64,000 nt of DNA from Megalopta genalis (lineage: Eukaryota > Arthropoda > Insecta > Hymenoptera > Halictidae), in NCBI RefSeq assembly GCF_051020955.1, contig NC_135016.1:17466501-17530500 (forward strand). The letters are read 5' to 3'. Within the stretch, counting starts at the first letter, position 1. Every line of letters starts with the position of its first letter. Below are positions 9,389 through 21,819 of the stretch, one piece after another. Under the pieces are notes generated by a model that was not told the origin of the DNA, ran no database searches, and was given only the letters and a program-made list of their open reading frames with translations. Position numbers and translations under genes: made by a program.

Positions 9389-11420
9389 TTGGCATCGACG
9401 TAGCAATAAATTACATAGGCGTAAGACTAGCGCAAAGAAATTCACAGGAACCTGAAATTCGGCATTTCCGAGAGAAACTACTGTACGTAGTCGGAATGGA
9501 TGAACAGCGTGAATCTTTATGCAAATTTATCTATCAGAGGCTGCTTTAGACAGAACAGAACAATACGCAAACGTTTCGTCCAGCACAGACGAGTCCGTTA
9601 GCTCGATATAAAATAGAATTACAAATGCTAATTGCCATCGAGCAGACGCGACAACAAATAAATAATCAAAAAGGAAACGAAATCGTTAACAATTTCGATC
9701 GGCACAAGCGCGATTTGCAAATCAGAAAATATTAGTTTGCAACGGAAGTAATACAGATTTTCATTTTCCAAACAGCGGTGCAGGGTATTTAGCAATTAAC
9801 GTTCGTCGAATTCGCGTTCTCAGTTATTATCAGCTTTAATGACGGCCATTCTATTTAACCATTCGCGTTATTGCTATCAGCTCGTACTCGTTCAATGCCT
9901 GCCGCGGAAGTTTATGATACGGGCAATATATCGCGGTGTGTGGTGTGCTCTCGCTCCTTGAACCGATAAAATATTTCCGAACGGCGTTCCGCGATATACA
10001 TAATTCCGTAGGACCGCTCGACGGACAATGGCGGAGTAGATAACGGTGCTAAAGATGTCGGGAGAGGACGTCGTTCTAAAGAGGAAACACAATAAACATC
10101 GCCGAGATTCAATTACGAAATGAGCACGGACACGACGGGTTATTTTCGTGCTCTTTCCGTTTCGAGGTCGGCAGTTACGGTCGCGTTATCGCGCCATAAA
10201 GGTATATCAAATTGAAATTTCGCCCATTCCACGGCAGAGCTTCGCCGTGGATTATAGTCGTCGATCTGCGACTAAAACGTTCGGCGTAGACGCGTCCGTC
10301 GCATTACGAATTAACACCGCGGCACGTTCAATTTCCGATGCCGGTTAATTCCCTGGCGAACGCGTTCGAATCGTGACGCAAAGGGTGTCCTATAATATCA
10401 GAGGAAAAGAACGGGGTAGAGTAAAAAGAAATTATTGGACGTTGGAGTTCAACGATACGGACTTTGTGATTTAATATTTTCGATACGTTCGTACCATCGA
10501 CGTAATTTTATATTTCGCCGTCCGAGCACCAGATCCGAGGTTGAATTTAAAAGCATATAAATTAAATATAAATGCATCGAATTAATATGAACTAAAATTA
10601 TTATATTATGTTAAATAATTATTAAATAATTATTGTGTATTAAATAAAATATAATTGTATAAATTAAATTATTAATTCGATTATTAATTATATAAATAAT
10701 TATTAAATGATTATTATGTATTAAATAAAATATAAGTATATAAATTAAATTATTAATTAAATTATTAATTATATAAATTAAATAAATATAATTAATATAC
10801 AAGTTAAAAACATATCTCTGCTTGAATTATATTTAATAAAGCAGAGGACTTCTGTGCCAATAAAAAATACGATGCATTTTGTTGCATTTTTCTGATCTGC
10901 TGCAACGCGATATCTCAATTGATCTGAACTGTTCAAAGACACCTTGTACATTATCGAATTAAAGAAACGGTGTCTCAGAGCGGGAGGTCAACCGAGCTCT
11001 CCAATTCCATTTTCGACGTCCAGAAACCGAGTTAATCCACGGCGATCGATCACCGGATAAGACGAACTCCGGAATCGGCCATTACGCCCCGCGTTCGCTC
11101 TCTTTTTACGCGTTTCCCATTTAACGGGCCACCGCGATATGTATCGCGGGATAAAGGGAACTGAAAATCTTCTCTTAAAAGGGCGGTCATTCAATTGTTA
11201 CTGTTCCGGGATCTATCGATCCTTCGCGATGATCGGTCTCCTTAAAAACTGTTATCGAAGTCTCGATCCGCAAACTTTAGTTGAATAGAGTAGAATCGAG
11301 TTCTAGATAAGAAATGGAAATTCTTTCCAGTCGTTTAGAATCGGACCGTCGATTTTATGCGTTCACGGCAGAAATGGGTTGGCGAAATACAGAACGAGGA
11401 CATTAGAGGAACGTGAGAAT
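9389..11420. other. Non-coding stretch, no gene seen
   Basis: The sequence is mostly unique, with short overlapping frames at 9892-10112 and 10148-10348 that show no domain. An AT-rich tract at 10560-10808 lies within it, and a large pentanucleotide microsatellite follows. Confidence 0.45.
10560..10808. repeat. AT-rich low-complexity tract
   Basis: Degenerate TAAATTAAATTATTAAT sequence runs for about 250 bases. The motif ATTATTAAATAAT recurs irregularly. No other signal is seen. Confidence 0.7.
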
Positions 11421-12095
11421 TTAATATAATATAATATAATATAATATAATATAATATAATATAATATAATATAATATAATATAATATAATATAATATAAT
11501 ATGATATGATATGATATGATATGATATGATATGATATGATATGATATAATATAATATGATATAATATAATATAATATAATATAATATAATATAATATAAT
11601 ATAATATAATATAATATAATATAATATGATATGATATGATATGATATGATATGATATGATATGATATAATATGATATGATATAATATAATATAATATAAT
11701 ATAATATAATATAATATAATATAATATAATATAATATAATATAATATAATATAATATAATATAATATGATATGATATGATATGATATGATATGATATGAT
11801 ATGATATGATATGATATGATATGATATGATATGATATGATATGATATGATATGATATGATATGATATGATATGATATGATATGATATGATATGATATGAT
11901 ATGATATGATATGATATAATATAATATAATATAATATAATATAATATAATATAATATAATATAATATAATATAATATAATATAATATAATATAATATAAT
12001 ATAATATAATATAATATAATATAATATAATATAATATAATAATAATAATAATAATAATAATATAATATATAATAATAATATATAATATAATAATC
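11421..12095. repeat. Pentanucleotide microsatellite (ATAAT/ATGAT), about 675 bp
   Basis: ATAAT units fill 11423-12041 in perfect 5-base register. Blocks are switched to ATGAT, mainly at about 11501-11545, 11626-11665 and 11766-11915. The right edge turns into AAT trinucleotides and then irregular TA sequence to 12095. On the minus strand it reads as a long Ile/Tyr/Leu/His frame, which is a repeat artefact. Such length suggests a highly polymorphic locus, and read-length or assembly error is possible. Confidence 0.95.
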
Positions 12096-13085
12096 TTTTC
12101 AGTATTTTCATCTTGTAAAATCAGTTTAGAGGAACAGGAATCCGCAGAGTCATAATTTTATGAAAAAATTGAAAGCGAAGACGAGCTATTTTTCCAAGCA
12201 AAATTTGCCACACCCGTTTAATTCTGTGTTAAGGAAATTCCAACTTCTGCTTTCGTCGTATTTATCCAGAAAAATAGTGCTTCGTATAAATAGAATAAAG
12301 TTAGAAATTAAATATGCGACACGATTTGCCCGAGCGCACGAAAGAAATTCCACATAGAGGGACTGGGCGCAGCCTCGTGAAAATCCAGGCGTATCGTGGT
12401 CTGGCCGCAGAATTTCTAATTAACGGCGGTTTCAGGAAGCATTATCGAACGTCAGTGGCGCGCTTTGACGCAAAACCTGCTCGGTGACACGGGTTGCTTC
12501 GACGTTGGAACAGCGTCGCGAGCTGGTCAAACAACGGCGAGAGACAAGTTGCGACAATTAGGCTGTGACCGAATACATACATACACGGGGCCGTCTTTCC
12601 GGCGTTTCGTAAGCCGCCGTCGATAATCGGCGTGTGACAAACGACGAGGAAATCGCGGCGTGTACGAAACGCCGTGTTTTGTACGCCGCGATCGCCAGTC
12701 TTATGCGACAAATGACGAAGAACAACGCGGCGTACGAAGCCGCGGGAACGTCGAATCGAACCTAATCGCGATATTTAATTCACTCTCGAAGGATTTAGAA
12801 GATCAGGGTTAGAAATAATTATACATAGGTTGTCATAGAACGCTGCAGTTTGAATATTATAGATAATGGAATTGTTGAAGATCGAACATATACTTTTCAC
12901 CGTAGCTCGTTTACAGCATTTGGGAGATTGAACACGACCATTTATGATCACAGTAATATCTCCCGGAAATGCCAAATTTTGGGTTGCTGTGAATTTTCCC
13001 GTGTTTGTACCTACGCCTATGTAACTATGTGTGATGTAGCACGCGACGCGAATTTCCGTAAGACAAAACAAATGGTCTGTTTGTC
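12096..13085. other. Non-coding stretch, no gene seen
   Basis: It contains two tandem copies of the dispersed GC-rich unit (12598-12740). The other frames are short and without domains. No RNA gene is apparent. Confidence 0.45.
12598..12740. repeat. Dispersed GC-rich repeat unit, two tandem copies
   Basis: The blocks GGCGTTTCGTAAGCCGCCG with GTGTGACAAACGACGAGGAA, and GTGTTTTGTACGCCGCG with GCGACAAATGACGAAGAA, are two diverged copies about 70 bases apart. They match the unit at 8605. Each copy contains a short palindrome around GCGGCGTAC. Confidence 0.5.
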
Positions 13086-13166
13086 TTCGAATCGTTTCAC
13101 GTGCCCTGCGAATTGCCTTCGAATCGTGTCACGTGGTCTCCGAATCGCCTCCGAATCGTGGCTAAA
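13086..13166. repeat. 32-bp minisatellite, array 2 (short, about 2.5 units)
   Basis: The reverse-complement orientation of the 32-bp unit appears here. It starts TTTCACGTGCCCTGCGAATT, exactly as the array at 22409 does, and ends CGAATCGTGGC. The shared first-unit variant (CCTGCGAATTGCC) argues for common descent with the larger arrays. Confidence 0.8.
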
Positions 13167-14650
13167 CGATTCGAAACAGAAGAATTAAGTCATCGTGGCG
13201 ATTACCGCGTTCAGTTCCGAGCTCCGTGCCTTTTACGGAGAATTTACTGCGCGCGTTTAGTTGCAAGCACCGCTCTTTCGCAGCGAATGAAATTGCAGGT
13301 GCTGTCGCGCAAGATTAATACGCAGGAAACAAGAATCTATTTAGCCGAATAGAGAGCCGCGACGGTTAAAACAACAAACAAAAACAAAAAAAACAGCAGC
13401 AATTTTCTTGATGGTTACACGCGCGCGCGCGCGCGCGCCCGGCGGGATTAAGAATGTACATCCGAGAACAATTTTTCCCGAGCGCGCCGGGGATTACGCC
13501 GGAGACGAACGGTTAAAAATGAAGTCGCGAAATGCATTTATAATACGATTAACGGGGACAAACAACGGGGCGCGTCGCGACGAAATAAACATCCGCGGAT
13601 CCGGCAGGATTTAAAACCGGCCATCGGTCGTAACTAAAAGCACCAGGATATCCCATTATCGAAACCCGAAAGCGCGTTTCGGAGCAAACAAAGAACAGAG
13701 GAGCCGGACACCGCAGCGCCGATTATCGGCCAGCGAAATGCGCGGATCCACGATATCGGATGACAAACTTTCGGCTTTGTCGGAGGGTTAGGCCGGGGTG
13801 AGGGCCTCGCGGGGGCTTCGGCGAACGGCCGACTCCCAGGAACAACAATTTTATTCCCATTAGCCGGGATAATGCCGCGTTCATTCGTACGCGTCCGAGC
13901 CTAATGCTTTCGGATGATTATGCCGCGATACCGATAACGCGATCAACGGCCCCAATCATCGAGACCCAAGCGTCTCCTAATTAATTATTAGTCGGTTGCC
14001 ACCGCCACCGCCGCCCGCTGTTCACTCTGTTTTGCCAACTCGGGCCGCCGCGCGGCCGCGCGACGATCGTTATCGCGCGGAAGGATCGGGGTGCGCGATA
14101 TTCGCGAATTATTTTCCCGACGACGGGCTAATATTCCGGAAATAATTTGTTTGCCGGTAAAACAGTTATACCACCGGCCGCGGTTTTTAATGCGTCCGGT
14201 TACTGGAAACATATTGGTCGACGTTTTACCGTCGACGCTCATCCCTCCGTGTGTTTGCGAATCCGATAATTAGACCGCGGATATTTGTGCGACAGAAAAA
14301 TTGCTCGTGTCGATTCTTAGAGAAATGAAAATGCCTTTTCTCTTTTAATCATTTTAATGTGTTCTAGGTAATAGGACATAATTATATAATAATACATTAC
14401 GTTCCACGTAATAATTTTAATAATATGTTCTACGTAATATTAAAATTATTCCCAAATTCTTCTCGTGCCTTTTTACTTTCGTTTTTGACGCGATCGTTTT
14501 TTGGTAAAAATGCATACAAATCAGGAGTTGACGATGATACTCCGAAGCGGAATTGTGAAGTTGTATTGCTACAGACGGTTCTCGAGATGAGCCTCGATCA
14601 GGATTAATATTAACACGTTATGGAGACCTAATTTCGCACAAAATATGCCA
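13167..14650. other. CpG-rich non-coding stretch, no gene seen
   Basis: Most of 13440-14260 is very GC- and CpG-rich and carries several overlapping frames (13408-13614, 13988-14273) with no recognisable domain. An alternating GC run lies at 13420. No promoter or RNA gene could be defined. Confidence 0.45.
13420..13438. repeat. GC dinucleotide run
   Basis: About nine CG/GC dinucleotides lie in a row. Such alternating purine-pyrimidine DNA can adopt the Z form. Confidence 0.85.
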
Positions 14651-14814
14651 CAGTAATTAACTTTATTTTAATTATAATAAATTCTCCCCAATTGGCCCTC
14701 AGCTTCGAAACGAAAATGGACGATTTGGGAAGAGGAGATACCATTATTCGAGCCTCGTAGCCAAATTGGCTATTTTTATTCACAAGCTGAAGCACAATTG
14801 CAGAGAATTTACTG
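14651..14814. mobile_element. MITE-2, degenerate copy
   Basis: It contains AAATTCTCCCCAATTGGCCC, GACGATTTGGGAAGAGGAGA and TTCGAGCCTCG. It ends GAATTTACTG followed by TA. The left end is disturbed by AT-rich sequence. This is an old, partly decayed member. Confidence 0.65.
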
Positions 14815-14816
14815 TA

Positions 14817-15538
14817 CCTAACTTGTTTTCGTCGACCAAGCAATGAATATTTATTTAACACCGCGATGATCGGACGCGATATTTAGCTCTCCGATACCGT
14901 AAAAAATGGACCATCGAAACGAACTTTTAAATCGCAGGAGAGAGAGTCGAAATTATAAAACGCGATTCGGCGACGTCGTTACCGAGCACCGCGTCCAGCA
15001 GATATCTCGGCGCGTGCGCGAGCTTTTCTTAATTAACTGTAGCTCCCGAGGAACGAGCACCGGCCCGAGTATTTTTCGCTCTAAGGCGCGCGGGCAACTT
15101 TATAAACAGAATTCTTGCGACGGCGCTTGACGGCGGCTGCTTGTTAAACGCTCGACGGAACACTCGTGAAAGGAGCACAATTGCTTCAAATTGCTATCCA
15201 CTCGTTACCCGGAGCTTTTTTCGCCCGGCGCGCGCGCCCCTAGAGCCGCGGGAAAACGTTGTTCAATTTCTATTACGAACTCTTTTTCGAGGGGATATTC
15301 GGGTTCGATATAGTCGTCCACTATCGACTCGAAACTCGTTACTATGAAAAGCTTTTGTGGGAACACAGTTTTGGAGCGTCGCGGCTAGCATATTCGGACG
15401 GCTCTATGTTCGCGGAGAAGGTACGCGACGCTTTTGCGAAAAATATAGATCGAGCAGTCTTTTCCTGCGAGCTGTTTCGTTCTCGTGAAATCGGAGCTCG
15501 AAATTCTTCGAGTCGCCCACGCACAGGCTGTGCGTATA
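14817..15538. other. Non-coding stretch, no gene seen
   Basis: Frames at 14906-15130 and 15141-15347 show no domain. No repeat family member is recognised before MITE-1 at 15539. Confidence 0.45.
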
Positions 15539-15897
15539 CAGAGTGTCCCAAAACTGTCTCCAGAAATGGCGGGTTCCTCGGATCATTTGAAGCAACTTCT
15601 TCCTTTGCAAAAATGTTCTCCGAAACACCGTTAACGAGTTATCAACGAAAAACAGTGACCAATAAGAATCGAGTACGGCTGACGCGAGGCGGCCCAGCCA
15701 ACCAGCGCGCGAAGCCCAGGTCCGCTCATTGGCTCGGTCGCCTCGCGCCAGCCTAGCTCGCCACTCATTGGTCACTGTTCTTCGTTAATAACTCGTTAAC
15801 GGTGCCTCGGAGAACATTTTTGTGAAGGAAAAAGTTGCTTCAAATAACCTGAGGAACCCGTCACTTTCGGATTGCGAGACATTTTTGGGACACCCTG
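15539..15897. mobile_element. MITE-1 foldback element, copy 2
   Basis: A 359-bp palindrome starts CAGAGTGTCCC and ends GGGACACCCTG. It is flanked by TA (15537-15538 and 15898-15899). The arms contain the family blocks, including CCAAT-containing GACCAATAAG and its mirror image. The frames across it on both strands are near mirror images of each other, as expected for a palindrome. Confidence 0.85.
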
Positions 15898-16026
15898 TAT
15901 AATCATTTGATAGTATTTCGGTCTCGACCGATCGATCGTGCTTTTAGCTTCTGCAGCGTTTCTCCTCTCAAAGAGCTACATTTTTTTAGAAAAGTGAAAC
16001 AAACTCTGTAGAAATCCTGCTTTCTG

Positions 16027-16278
16027 TAGAAATTCTCTTCGATTGACCGTCAGCTTAGAAACGGAAATGGACAATTTGGGAAGAGGTTTTATAGCTGTTG
16101 ACAATCGGTACTAATTTTTCCTAATTGACGCTCGGCTTCGAAACAAAAATGGGAAATTTGTAAAGAGGAAGCACGATTGTGCACGAATGTGTGCACGCAA
16201 GATTCGTCTAATCGTATCTCCTCTTCCCAAATTGCCCATTTTTGTGTACAATCTGAGCGTTAATTAGCGAGAATTTGT
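16027..16278. mobile_element. MITE-2, one half plus one full degenerate copy
   Basis: A left half (16027-16105, with GGACAATTTGGGAAGAGG) runs directly into a second copy (about 16112-16278). The second copy starts TTTTTCCTAATTGACGCTCG and ends AATCTGAGCGTTAATTAGCG. This suggests one copy inserted in or recombined with another. Confidence 0.7.
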
Positions 16279-18675
16279 GCAAGCTCTTACAAATGGTTCT
16301 GTGTTATGTGAACTGTTCTATTTTCATTCTTTTCGCATAACTTGACGTACCAGCAGCAGGAAGAAAGCAAAAAAATATAAGACGCGCACGTCGAATTTTT
16401 CATAAAATATACGATAACGACAGCATATTTTTAAGGGATATCTCCGATATCCCTTATAGCCCGACGCTACTCCGCTTTCCGTTAATTTATGGCAGGGTCA
16501 AGGGTCCGTGTAGCCTTTCAAGGCTGTAGTCTCGTCAACGGACGAACCGCAGACGATGTCTGGCAACTCGAAGTTGCGCAGGTTCTCGATGGGGCACATT
16601 CGTTGACATATGGTTGGAGAGTCGGGAATCTTTAAGTACGGCAGGCGACCCGATATATCGTACCGCTATCTGGAAGAGGGAAGATAATTTTCGTGAAGGA
16701 TTTGGCCGCGCAGTGGGAAAGGCAAGGGAGTGCTTTCTGGTAAGAAGACTCGCTCTAGAACAGTCAATGAAGAAGTTTCATTTCTATCCACCCAAAATTT
16801 CTGACATAATTTTTCTTAATCTTTCATAATATTGTCAAATTTATAGTAGTTGCGATATATTTGATACGAACTAATTTGTTATTTATGCGACTTGGTATTT
16901 AACGGCGGCGGTGCATCCGTTTTTGTTTTACAAAACCGTGCTCTGTTTTGTTCATAAATTCACGTTGCAAGCGAATACATTAAATTACGATGCAGTTGTC
17001 CGTACAGTTTTACCGAAGCAAAATATGTAATAAATATAAATACAAATATACCATAAATATCATTATTTTCTTCCGGAAGAAAATATAAAACCGTCGCTGT
17101 CCACGTGGACAAATTGGGGCGCGTCTTTTTCCTCGTTAATTAAGATTTAGCAACAGAAAATTCAATCTTGTATTTTTGTAATAATCCGTGACAACGTTGT
17201 CCCAATTGCGAGCGTAGACTCTCCCTTTGTTTTTTAAAACCTTCGAACGCTACTTGCATCGTTCGTAGAATTCTTTTCACCGAACGCGACTCGACGAGGC
17301 GCTCTTCGGTGCTTTCCGCAGAATTTTCGTAAATGTTTCGATCGGATCGGAGTCCCGTCTCGCCCTCCCATATTGTCGGCGGACCCGAATAGTTAAGTTT
17401 GTGCCGGAGCAGTTCCGAACTAAGGATTTCTATCGGGAGAATCGGTCGAACTTCCTCGACGGAAAGGCGAAAGTTGCCGGGCGGGTCGCGGAACGATTTT
17501 GAAACGGGAGCGCGCGGAGAAAAGGAACTTGCGGACGTCGATGGGACCGACCAAGAGCCGCGGATCGAGGATTTTCAACGTGCGGCGCGAATTGGTCCCG
17601 GGGCCCGAAGTTTGCCGAACGATCGGCAGTGATGTCGATTAGCGTAATCTTCGGCGGCTGTGATTGTTCCAGCGCCTTCGACTGGACACTCGCGGCCTTG
17701 TATTTCTCGCCATAACAGGACTTTGGTCATTAATTAGCGTACTTCTGATCGGTGGGCGGGGATAAGGTAGAAGTATGTACCTATTACGGAACGCCTATAC
17801 TGGACGCCGTATTACTGCTTGGTAGGTTTGGCGTTAATTTACGCGTACGTACCGCGAAATAAACGTCCGGAATCGTATCATCGATTCTCTCTCCGCGGAT
17901 TCAACGGCACCCGACACGCTATCGATCCCCGGCCATGCGGCATTCGAGGCTCGATGGGTAAAAAAAAAAGAGAAGAAAAGTTTCGATTCGTCAGACGAGA
18001 CTCTGTTGACACGGAAACTGCGAACTGTGTCAGGTAGATCGGAGTCGCGCGGAATTTCAACGACTTTCACCCTGCGCACCGGCGGCGCTCCAGAATTATT
18101 GGATTACCTACCTGCACGGGGGAAAAAAACTGGGAAATACTTTATTTCGACGCGCCCCGAACCGTCGCCGGACAGATGGAAACGTTATTTGCGCAGAGAG
18201 CGTTTAGGTACACCGTGTTACAGGTAACAACAGATTATTATTCCCCCCGCAGTGTGTTGCTCGTGCAACCAAACTAAATTTCACAAAGTGCAAACCGATT
18301 TGCATATTAATGCTACGCATATAATCCCAGATAAACCTTCTATGTCCACAACGGTCTACTTGCTTCTCTAGCCGTGTGAACTCCGAACTCCGGCGACCCG
18401 CGAAACGCCGCGGAAGAGAACGGCGGCGTGTTGTTTCATGCTTCCTCCGATTACATTTTTTATCATGTTCGCTTAGAAAAACCTTCGCGGTAGATCGTTC
18501 TGCATCGTTGCGCGTAGAAGTGGATCGCGGATTTGACGCATTCGTGGCAGAATTCAGTAGAATCGAGTGGGCGGACCTGAAAATTCTGCGAGAACTAAGA
18601 GAATCGAAGAGTCTCGATGCGTTGCTATTTTTAATCTATTGATTAAAAACAGCAATTTTTTGGTCACCCTGTATA
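16279..18675. other. Non-coding stretch, no gene seen
   Basis: No repeat family member is recognised over 2.4 kb. A small hairpin, AAGGGATATC-TCC-GATATCCCTT, lies at about 16433. Frames at 17399-17632 and 17819-18227 have no domain. Confidence 0.45.
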
Positions 18676-18985
18676 CAGTGGCCCACAAAAGTGTTCGTAC
18701 ACCTTTCAAAACGCGATAACTTTTTTAAAACTGGACTAAGTGACTTGAATTTTCTTTTAGTTGATAGAGGGATCATTTAGTTGATAGATTTAGTCATCGT
18801 CTGCTAGACTAAAATGCCTTTTTTTAAATTTCCCTATTACTTGGGACGACAAGAAAATATGCAAAACTCTCGTTTTTTAACTTTCCTATCTGTTTAGGCT
18901 GTAACAAAAATTTTAAATATGCCTTTGCATAAATCTCGGTAACTTATACGCGCGCTGAAAATTTGCTAGTCTTGACGACCACTGC
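18676..18985 (+). mobile_element. Tc1-like element, left end only (copy 1)
   Basis: TA is followed by CAGTGGCCCACAAAAGTG and TTCGTACACC, which look like a Tc1-family terminus. About 300 bases of untranslated element follow, including AACTTTTTTAAAACTGGACT and CTCGGTAACTTATACGCGCG. No right terminus or transposase frame follows. The same stretch, ending at the same place, occurs at 38842. Confidence 0.65.
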
Positions 18986-19942
18986 AAGATTTGTTCTCCG
19001 TTTATAACAGAGGATTTCTTCGGATTTTCACCCATATATAAACATAAATAAAATCAAATAACTGTAGAGACCCGTAGGTAACCGACGCGTTCGCTAAAAT
19101 TTTATTAAAACGCGCGCTCGAATTTCCCGAAGTTTTTGCAGCACCGGGGTCCAGATCCTCGTTGGCAAAACGATAGCCGGAAGCTTTGCACCTAATAAAC
19201 AAAACAGCCGGACAACACTCGAGCAGCTGCGAGAGGGGGGAGGGGTGGTTTCAAGAATCCAATCGAACGGTCGATCAGCGTCGACGAGCGGCCGCTCCGA
19301 CAGAAATGAAATACGATCGACTTCGCGCTCAAAATATCGGCCGTGTCCGGAATCGAGCGGGAACCAGCTCGAAAACAAATAATCCTCGGGACTCTCTCCG
19401 GGCGCGAGGGATGCAAGGGTGGATTTATCGAGCCACTTGACCAAAATCGAACCTCGTCGGGCTCGAGTTTATCGGCGTTAAAGCGGCGCTGTCTGGTCGT
19501 CCAGGTATGTACCCGCGAGATTTGCGATCACCTCGATCTCTCGAACGTTCCTCGAGAATGTTCGAGCCTCGGACACTGGCCAAACAGTCGAATGAAACTC
19601 TGAATTCTTAATCCGGCCTTATTGGACGGACTTTAATTCGCTCCTCGGCAAAGACATTCGAAGATTTAATTTCGCTCGGAGCTCGTTTGCGGTCCGCGCG
19701 ACCATTTCATTGCGACGAAGCTCTACGACATTTTATCGTCGTTCTCGTTTCAGACAGAATTAAATAGATAGAATTAAATAAAGCTTTTCCATGGGAAAAA
19801 GAGAGATGCGTTTATGCGAGAATGAGAAATGCGAACAAATCTGCCTGCGAAATGATGGAATCGTTTCTGCGACGATTTAAAGAAATTGAAGTTACTTGAG
19901 AATTTGTTTCTTGTTTTACATTTTTTACGTTGCACTTATCAA
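18986..19942. other. Non-coding stretch, no gene seen
   Basis: A GC-rich patch at 19090-19600 carries overlapping frames on both strands without domains. No repeat family member is recognised until MITE-3 at 19943. Confidence 0.45.
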
Positions 19943-20414
19943 TCCTTTGCACTCGAGCGGCGACTCCGAGGCACCGCTAATATTTGTTATATCACTTTTT
20001 AGGGTAATTTTGATATTAACACTCTGCCGCGCGCGCGCGCGTCCGCAGATCTTAGATACGATTCTTTTGTTTGACGCCGGCATAATAGCTTGGAAATTTT
20101 AGATTTTAAAAAAAATTCGGAGATGGCGGTAATATAAATTCCTAAAATTAAGATAAGTCATCCAAGAATTTTCGTACTTAATTCTTAGTCAAATAAGCAC
20201 AATGCTATAGTTAATTTGCTGCCTTTCAACACCTAAGAAATATAGCTCAAATGTTATTTCAGTTTTTTAAAATGCCACCAAAGTGGTACCACCGGCATGC
20301 AACAAGAATCATATCTAAGATCTGCGGACGACACAGTGTTAATATAAAAATTATCTTAGACCGTGATATAACAATTTTAGTGGTGCCTCAGAGTCTCCAA
20401 TCGAGTGCAAAGGG
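19943..20414. mobile_element. MITE-3 copy split by another TTAA element
   Basis: The left end TCCTTTGCACTCGAGCGG follows TCAA. The right end TCGAGTGCAAAGGG is followed by TTAA (20415-20418). The host halves (about 75 bases each) are mirror images around a central TTAA, which received the 319-bp insert at 20020-20338. With the insert removed, the host is a nearly symmetric short palindrome. Confidence 0.8.
20020..20338. mobile_element. TTAA-flanked MITE nested in MITE-3
   Basis: TTAA at 20016-20019 and 20339-20342 flank a 319-bp element. Its terminal repeats share CGTCCGCAGATCTTAGATA followed by GATTCTT, extending for some 45 bases. The extreme ends are CACTCTGCCG and CACTGTGTCG. The left end contains a CG run and the interior is AT-rich. 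There is no frame. This TTAA family differs from MITE-3 and from the elements at 4985 and 7283. Confidence 0.8.
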
Positions 20415-20418
20415 TTAA

Positions 20419-21452
20419 CAAGAATTTAACATACATCGTTTCAACGGTTTTAAAACGAAAATCGCGGAGTCGCTCGTTTCGATCGGCACGCGGTAGATTT
20501 AGCGCACGAACTTGTGAATCAACTGTGTTACAGAATATTCCAGAAAAATCGATAAAAAATACGGTATATCGCGGCCGCAGAAACATCGGATGGATGACAC
20601 ATCGGATCTCGAGGTGGGATAGGCCGAGGATAACAGGGCCCGTGGTGGTTGTTGCAAAGGAAACGTTTGATCTGTATGGATCGCGTGATTCCGCTCGATG
20701 GTTTAGCAACGATGGCACAGCAGCGGAGCGATATTTTGAAGATTCCCGGTATATAATACCGGCGCGTCGTCATTGTTCACCGCGTCTAGCCTGATCAACG
20801 CGATCCGAATAGCTCGGCTGGCAATCCGGTTGGAAAACGTGCCGCGACTTTCGATCCGATATTATCCGATTATAAGCCATCCCTGGGCGCGGTGTAGTGT
20901 ATCATGCGACGGCGATCAGCTTCTATTAAAGTTATTCACGCTCGGCGAAGGCGGGGACGAAGGAAACCAGACCGAAGTAGTCTCCGTCGATCTGACCATA
21001 GCCGGCGCGATGCGAAGTAAAAACCTATCAGCTTTACTTACTAACAAAGGTAAATCCTGTTACCGCCTGCACGTCGAGGAAGCGCGCACCGAACGAATCT
21101 CCATTGCTGCGAATAGCCTTACCTGCAACAAACGAAATTAATGTTAATACGGACGCGAGAGTCGGAGACTCGATTAACAGGCGGAAAATATTTCCAGCGA
21201 TTTTTCCACGAGAATTTTCTGCCTCGGTAGTCCGATACGATTTAGCCTTCGCGATTATGCTTAGTTAATTATATTATCGAGTTATTTGCATTATCGTATG
21301 AATTATTTTTAATTGCCTCCGTAAATGATCTTGGTCTAAGCTGAACGTGGTTATCTCGTTCTTCGACGCGACAGCGTCTACGCATGAAACTTCTTGCCTC
21401 GGTTTTCACGATCACGATGCTTCACCAGGTCTCATGACTATCATGATTCGTA
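20419..21452. other. Non-coding stretch, no gene seen
   Basis: Frames on both strands at 20377-21141 are overlapping and lack domains. No repeat is recognised. Confidence 0.45.
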
Positions 21453-21817
21453 TAGGGTGTCCCAAAAATGTCTCGTAATCCGGAGACGACGGGTTCCTCG
21501 GATCATTTGAAGCAACTTCTTCCTTTGCAAAAATGTTCTCCGAGGCACCGTTAACGAGTTATCAACGAAAAACAGTGACCAATAAGAATCGAGTACGGCT
21601 GACGCGAGGCGGCCCAGCCAACCAGCGTGCGAAGCCCAGTTCCACTCATTGGCTCGGTCGCCTCGCGCCAGCCGAGCTCGCCTCTCATTGGTCACTGTTT
21701 TTCGTTAATAACACGTCAACGGTGCCTCGGAGAACATTTTTGTAAAGGAAAAAGTTGCTACAAATGACCCGAGGAACCCGCTACTTTCGGATTACGAGAC
21801 ATTTTTGGGACCCCCTG
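21453..21817. mobile_element. MITE-1 foldback element, copy 3
   Basis: A 365-bp palindrome with ends TAGGGTGTCCC and GGGACCCCCTG and TA flanks. Much of its left arm is the same, base for base, as the copy at 15539 (for example from GAAGCAACTTCTTCCTTTGC through the GC-rich centre), so these two look like closely related copies. Confidence 0.85.
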
Positions 21818-21819
21818 TA

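Noticed and set aside
9049..9445. Apparent protein repeats (IVARGLRIAFES, VASKLPSNR) in the 32-bp arrays
   Set aside because: Three 32-base units make 96 bases, so any stop-free phase gives a 32-residue repeat. Both the 9- and 22-kb arrays show it, but units are lengthened out of frame and there is no start or gene context.
11335..12111. 258-codon minus-strand frame of Ile/Leu/Tyr/Ser/His
   Set aside because: It is a translation of the pentanucleotide microsatellite. A 5-base unit without stops gives long frames by necessity.
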